Origin: Ardenticatenaceae bacterium
Lineage (GTDB): Bacteria > Chloroflexota > Anaerolineae > Promineifilales > Promineifilaceae
Direction of reading: 5' to 3'
NCBI GenBank assembly: GCA_030065875.1
Contig: JASJCR010000042.1
Span: forward strand, 1-63,978
Length of the DNA stretch: 63,978 bases
Position 1 is the first letter of the stretch, and the number at the start of each line of letters is the position of its first letter. A program made the position numbers and the translations under genes. The notes below the pieces were generated by a model that had not been told where the DNA came from, did not search any database, and worked only from the letters and a program-made list of their open reading frames with translations. Of the stretch, positions 59,884 through 63,978 are shown piece after piece.

Positions 59884-60651
59884 ATGAACGGTTTAGAGCT
59901 GTTTTCACTCTCGGGCAAAACCGCCCTGGTGACGGGGTGCCGCCGCGGCATTGGTCAGGCAATGGCCATTGGGCTGGCTGAAGCCGGAGCAGACATCGTA
60001 GGGGTGAGCGCATCCCTGGAACCCGGCAGCGCGGTCGAACAGGCCGTTACCGCTTCGGGCAGGCGATTTTACAGCTACAGCTGTGACTTCTCAGATCGGC
60101 AGGCGCTTTACCAATTTATTGAGGAGGTCAAAACGGCAGCACCGCCCATCGACATCCTGGTCAACAATGCCGGCACGATTTTGCGGAAGCCGGCCGCTGA
60201 GCATCCCGATGAATATTGGGATAAGATTCTCGAAGTGAATTTAACGGCCCAGTTTGTGCTCAGCCGGGAGTTCGGCAAGTTGATGACTGAAAGAAGGGCG
60301 GGCAAGATCATCTTTACGGCATCTTTGCTATCGTTTCAGGGCGGCATTACCGTACCGGGTTACACCGCGTCCAAGCATGGGGTGGCCGGGTTGACCAAAG
60401 CGCTGGCCAATGAGTGGGCCGGATCGGGGGTGCAGGTTAACGCTATCGCTCCCGGCTATATCGATACCGACAATACGGAAGCACTGCGCAATAATCCGGC
60501 CCGGAACGCGGCGATTCTGGAGCGGATTCCGGCCGGCCGGTGGGGGAATCCGGATGATTTTAAGGGGCCGGCTGTTTTTCTGGCCTCAGCAGCATCCGAC
60601 TATGTCTCTGGGGAGATTTTGACGGTTGATGGCGGCTGGATGGGACGCTAA
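59884..60651 (+). CDS. kduD: SDR oxidoreductase, KduD type (2-dehydro-3-deoxy-D-gluconate 5-dehydrogenase)
   Basis: The protein has 255 residues of the short-chain dehydrogenase fold. The NAD(P) loop is TALVTGCRRGIGQAMAIGLA, followed by DILVNNAGTILRKPAAEHPD, the catalytic Ser in IIFTASLLSFQGG, YTASKHGVAGLTKALANEWA (Tyr-x3-Lys), and a C-terminal GEILTVDGGWMGR. NNAGTILRKP and DGGWMGR are typical of KduD, which acts on 2-keto-3-deoxygluconate derivatives in uronate breakdown. It lies 56 bp after the GH117-like gene, with GGAG before ATG. Other uronate reductases of this subgroup are possible. Confidence 0.85.
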   Translation: MNGLELFSLSGKTALVTGCRRGIGQAMAIGLAEAGADIVGVSASLEPGSAVEQAVTASGRRFYSYSCDFSDRQALYQFIEEVKTAAPPIDILVNNAGTILRKPAAEHPDEYWDKILEVNLTAQFVLSREFGKLMTERRAGKIIFTASLLSFQGGITVPGYTASKHGVAGLTKALANEWAGSGVQVNAIAPGYIDTDNTEALRNNPARNAAILERIPAGRWGNPDDFKGPAVFLASAASDYVSGEILTVDGGWMGR

Positions 60652-60701
60652 AACATGCGTGCGTATGGCTGATCCTGCACCATACACACGCATCTAATCC
60701 C

Positions 60702-63605
60702 TTAGTCGATATAGCTTTCAAGCGGTTCGCAGGTGCAAACCAGGTTACGGTCTCCGTAAACGTTGTCGACCCGGCCGACCGACGGCCAGAACTTGTGCTG
60801 CCGCACCCAGGGCAGCGGATACACCGCCCGCTTCCGCGCGTACGGCCGCTCCCACTCTCCGGCGATGACAGCCGCCGTGTGAGGAGACATCGTCAAGGGG
60901 TTAACCTCGGCATCCAGCTCCCCACTCTCAATCTCCGCAATCTCCTGCCGGATGGTAATCATCGCTTCGCAGAAGCGATCCAGCTCGGCAATTGACTCGC
61001 TCTCTGTGGGCTCGATCATCATGGTGCCGATCACCGGCCAAGACATGGTGGGGGCGTGGAAACCATAATCCATCAGCCGCTTGGCAATGTCGTCAACCGA
61101 AACTACCTCCTTGACCTGCCGGGTGTCGATAATACATTCATGGGCCACCCACCCCATCGCCCCCCGATACAGCACCGGGAAGTGAGGCTCGAGGCGCGTG
61201 GCAACGTAGTTGGCGCTCAAAATCGCCTGCTGGGTGGCATGAAGCAGTCCGTCCGGACCCATCAGCCGAATATAGGCGTAGGAGATGGGCAGGATGCTGG
61301 GGCTGCCCCACGGCGCGGCAGCAATCGCCCGGATCCCCTGCGGACCGCTGGCTTCATTCACCACGACGTGACCGGGCAAATACGGGGCCAAATGAGACTT
61401 GACGCAGATCGGTCCCATGCCGGGGCCACCACCGCCGTGCGGAATACAAAAGGTTTTGTGCAAATTCAGGTGACAGACGTCCGCACCGATCAGACCGGGG
61501 CTGCTGATGCCGACCAGGGCGTTCAGATTGGCCCCGTCCATGTACACCTGCCCTCCGGCCGCGTGAATGATGTCGCAAATCTGGGTGATTTCCGTTTCGA
61601 AAACGCCGTGGGTGGAGGGGTAAGTAACCATGAGGGCAGCCAGGGTCTCCTCATATTGGTTGACCTTTGCTTTTAGATCCGCCACGTCGATATTGCCGTG
61701 GTCGTCGCACTTGACGATGACCACCTTCATGCCGGCCATGACCGCACTGGCCGGGTTGGTGCCGTGCGCAGAGCTGGGGATCAGGCAGACGTTGCGCTCG
61801 GGCTGGCCGTTTGCCTTGTGAAAGGCGCGAATAACCATTAATCCGGAGTATTCACCCTGCGAGCCGGCGTTGGGCTGCAGCGAGACGGCGTCAAAATCGG
61901 TGATTTCGGCCAGATACTCTTCCAGCCGCCGAAACAGCTCGTGATACCCGGCTGCCTGGTCGAGCGGAACAAAGGGATGCAGGTGAGCAAATTCCGGCCA
62001 GGTAATCGGAATCATCTCAGTCGTGGCGTTCAGCTTCATCGTGCACGACCCTAGGGGAATCATGCTGTGCACCAGCGAAAGGTCTTTGCTCTGAAGCCGG
62101 TAAATGTAGCGCACCATCTCTGTCTCGGTATGGTAATGGTTAAAGATTTCCTGCGGCAAAATCGACGTTTGGCGGTTGTGGTTTTCACCAAAAGATAGGT
62201 TGATGTTTAAAGCCAATTCGTGCCAGTCGATGGCGGCCGGGTCGAGACCAAAGACAGCGGCCAGCCGCTTTAGTTCGTCCAGCGTCGTTGGTTCATCGAG
62301 AGTGATCCCCACCGCGCCATCGTCGTAGTAACGCAAATTGATTTCATCGGCCAGGGCCGCCTGCTGCACGGCCGCTGCCTTGCGCGGGCCGTCTACTATC
62401 TTGATCGTGTCAAAATAGCTCGTTGAGGCCAATGTATACCCACCGTCCTGCAGCACGCGGGCCAGAAGCCGCGTCAAAAGCTGCACCCGACGGGCGATGC
62501 GGGTCAACCCCTCCGGTCCGTGGTAAACGGCGTACATTGAAGCCATAACCGCCAGGAGCACCTGGGCGGTGCAGATGTTGCTGGTTGCCTTTTCGCGGCG
62601 GATGTGCTGCTCGCGGGTTTGCAGGGCCAGCCGCAGCGCAGGATTCCCATCCCGATCAACGGATACTCCGATGATCCGGCCGGGCATCTGCCGCTTGTGC
62701 GCCTCTGTGGTTGCTAAAAAGGCGGCGTGCGGGCCGCCGTAGCCCATCGGCACACCAAACCGCTGGCTGTTGCCAACAACGATATCTGCCCCAAATTCAG
62801 CCGGTGAACGCATTATGGTCAGGGCCAGCAAATCAACCGCGACCGTCACCAGGGCTTTGACCTCATGGGCGGCGTCGGCCACCGCCTGGTAATCATAAAT
62901 TGTGCCGTCGGTAGCCGGATACTGGAGCAAAATGCCAAACACCTCTTCACTGACCGCAAATTGCTGGTGATCCCCAACCACGACCTCAATGCCCAATGGC
63001 TCAGCCCGGCCGATCACCGTATCGATCGTTTGCGGGTGGCACTTCTCTGACACAAAGAAAGTAGTCGCATTTGATTTGCGCGGCCGGGAGGCAAAGGCCA
63101 GGGCCATCGCTTCGGCCGCGGCGGTGGCCTCATCAAGGAGGGAGGCATTGGCGATGTCCATGCCGGTCAAATCGATGATCATCGTCTGAAAGTTGAGCAG
63201 TGCCTCCATGCGCCCCTGAGCGATTTCCGCCTGGTAGGGGGTATATTGAGTGTACCAGCCGGGATTTTCCAGAATGTTGCGCAAAATGACCGGTGGAGTA
63301 ATCGTGTCGGCATACCCCAGGCCGATAAACGAGCGAAATACCTTGTTCTTATCGGCCAGCGTGCGCATGTCGGCCAGCAGTTCGCTTTCGGTCAGCGCCT
63401 GCGGAAGATCGAGCGGCCGGGTGCGGCGGATATTGTCCGGCACGACCTGATAAACCAGCTCGTCGAGGGAGCTGAGCTCCAGCGCGGCCAGCATTTTCTC
63501 TTCATCTTTGCGTTTTAAGCCATTGTGGCGGCTTTCAAATGAATCGTGCAGCGGGAGGAGGTCTTGAATCAATTTAGCGTTATCTTTAGAAATCGAATCC
63601 AGCAT
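60702..63605 (-). CDS. gcvP: Glycine dehydrogenase (decarboxylating), P-protein, single-chain
   Basis: The protein has 967 residues from ATG 63605, which has AAGGA 8 nt upstream. It catalyses PLP-dependent glycine decarboxylation and transfers the aminomethyl group to the lipoyl H-protein. Both halves of the single-chain P-protein are present. [20 protein letters not shown] and [20 protein letters not shown] are in the first half. [20 protein letters not shown] (with the PLP lysine) and [19 protein letters not shown] are in the second. gcvT and gcvH are not in the window. Expression is under a glycine riboswitch. Confidence 0.97.
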   Translation of the reverse strand: MLDSISKDNAKLIQDLLPLHDSFESRHNGLKRKDEEKMLAALELSSLDELVYQVVPDNIRRTRPLDLPQALTESELLADMRTLADKNKVFRSFIGLGYADTITPPVILRNILENPGWYTQYTPYQAEIAQGRMEALLNFQTMIIDLTGMDIANASLLDEATAAAEAMALAFASRPRKSNATTFFVSEKCHPQTIDTVIGRAEPLGIEVVVGDHQQFAVSEEVFGILLQYPATDGTIYDYQAVADAAHEVKALVTVAVDLLALTIMRSPAEFGADIVVGNSQRFGVPMGYGGPHAAFLATTEAHKRQMPGRIIGVSVDRDGNPALRLALQTREQHIRREKATSNICTAQVLLAVMASMYAVYHGPEGLTRIARRVQLLTRLLARVLQDGGYTLASTSYFDTIKIVDGPRKAAAVQQAALADEINLRYYDDGAVGITLDEPTTLDELKRLAAVFGLDPAAIDWHELALNINLSFGENHNRQTSILPQEIFNHYHTETEMVRYIYRLQSKDLSLVHSMIPLGSCTMKLNATTEMIPITWPEFAHLHPFVPLDQAAGYHELFRRLEEYLAEITDFDAVSLQPNAGSQGEYSGLMVIRAFHKANGQPERNVCLIPSSAHGTNPASAVMAGMKVVIVKCDDHGNIDVADLKAKVNQYEETLAALMVTYPSTHGVFETEITQICDIIHAAGGQVYMDGANLNALVGISSPGLIGADVCHLNLHKTFCIPHGGGGPGMGPICVKSHLAPYLPGHVVVNEASGPQGIRAIAAAPWGSPSILPISYAYIRLMGPDGLLHATQQAILSANYVATRLEPHFPVLYRGAMGWVAHECIIDTRQVKEVVSVDDIAKRLMDYGFHAPTMSWPVIGTMMIEPTESESIAELDRFCEAMITIRQEIAEIESGELDAEVNPLTMSPHTAAVIAGEWERPYARKRAVYPLPWVRQHKFWPSVGRVDNVYGDRNLVCTCEPLESYID

Positions 63606-63642
63606 GATGGTTTTCCTTTTTGGGGTTAAATCTTTGGCAATC

Positions 63643-63682
63643 AAAAAGGCAGGCGAACGCCATTGATGAGCGTTCGCCTGCC
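63643..63682 (-). terminator. Terminator of the glycine riboswitch expression platform
   Basis: On the minus strand, GGCAGGCGAACGC pairs perfectly over 13 bp with GCGTTCGCCTGCC around a 9-nt loop, followed by TTTTT. It lies between the aptamers and gcvP, so it is the switchable terminator: glycine binding would favour read-through, as in known gcv riboswitches. Confidence 0.88.
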
Positions 63683-63868
63683 TTCTGTCATCAAACCTGA
63701 GAGATTTACCCCATAGTGCTGGGGATTGCCCCGTCGGTGTCCGAATATCGTCCTTTTCAGAAGCGGCTCCGTCAAGCGATCCTTTTGCCTGAGAGTTTCA
63801 CTATTTTTTTGCTAGCTTGCCCCTTCGGCGTTCGAGAATTTTTCTCAAATCTCTCTCGCTTGGCGTTC
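63683..63868 (-). ncRNA. Tandem glycine riboswitch
   Basis: On the minus strand, two aptamers follow each other. The first has GCGAGAGAG, CGCCGAAGGGGCAA and ACTCTCAGGCAAAAGGA. The second has CACCGACGGGGCAA and ATCTCTCAGGTTTGATGACAG. These are the conserved blocks of gcvT-type glycine aptamers. The RNA senses glycine and controls gcvP, the glycine cleavage gene downstream. Confidence 0.93.
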
Positions 63869-63902
63869 ATAAACATTTTAGTAGATTAGAGGGGAAAAGA
63901 CA

Positions 63903-63978
63903 ACAGACTACAGACTACAGACTACAGACTACAGACTACAGACTACAGACTACAGACTACAGACTACAGACTACAGAC
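63903..63978 (+). repeat. Exact heptamer array ACAGACT, running off the window edge
   Basis: Ten full identical copies and six bases of an eleventh are visible before the window ends. It lies just upstream of the riboswitch. Perfect identity indicates recent expansion, like the array at 47111. Confidence 0.95.

Overview
The window looks like a chromosomal segment of a Chloroflexota bacterium, probably of the Anaerolineae. This is inferred from gene families, not from a marker tree. The evidence is two giant DUF2298/'YYY' membrane proteins in tandem, a serine/threonine kinase ending in TNTP/PPP repeats, a decarboxylase plus isopentenyl phosphate kinase typical of the alternative mevalonate route, a DUF512 protein, and a one-chain glycine dehydrogenase. 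No rRNA, tRNA, CRISPR array, prophage or transposase gene was seen.

Layout. 1-4348 (minus): an operon for a ubiquitin-like conjugation system. In transcription order it has an E1-like activating enzyme, a YukD-type ubiquitin-like protein ending in Gly, an E2 with an intact HPN...Cys active site, a membrane-anchored JAMM/JAB protease, and an acidic-tailed partner cut by the window edge. nth lies upstream. 5342-12982 (plus): the two YYY proteins. 13113-15626 (plus): a consensus promoter, a long leader with a terminator-like hairpin, an S1-domain protein with a 33-residue repeat tail, and infA. 15664-21881 (minus): scpB, sulfatase, rluB, cmk, DUF512 and prmA. 21949-24625 (plus): M20 peptidase, a small membrane protein and the mevalonate-pathway decarboxylase. 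24641-33101 (minus): an orphan antitoxin, a hypothetical gene, isopentenyl phosphate kinase, a LOG-like protein, ybeY, pgpH-like, yqeY-like, a methyltransferase, a fructosamine-kinase-like gene and an R2-like ligand-binding oxidase. 33405-39334: two receptor-type kinases flank three small membrane or lipoprotein genes. 39565-50204 (mostly plus): ppk, TrmH-type methyltransferase, murE, GMC oxidoreductase, yjbQ, a DUF6391-like gene, holA and an aminotransferase. 50271-57024 (minus): LytR-CpsA-Psr, GT2, an EEP nuclease, a glycoside hydrolase, a lipoprotein and a predicted selenoprotein. 57337-60651: an acid-sugar/anhydrosugar catabolic cluster. 60702-63868 (minus): gcvP behind a tandem glycine riboswitch and its terminator.

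Three things stand out. (1) The compact E1-E2-UBL-JAB operon resembles eukaryotic ubiquitin systems and has an unusual transmembrane deconjugase. (2) The DsbA-like/cyclophilin lipoprotein has one in-frame TGA exactly at the first position of its CxxC motif (Sec-Pro-Gly-Cys), followed by a SECIS-like hairpin. The two reading frames on either side are therefore most likely one selenoprotein gene. (3) Many intergenic regions are filled with degenerate repeats of period exactly 7 bp. The heptamer differs from locus to locus, the repeats often form inverted arms, and they have extended the C-termini of several genes. They resemble cyanobacterial heptameric STRRs. The palindrome CGGCCG also appears strongly over-represented throughout.
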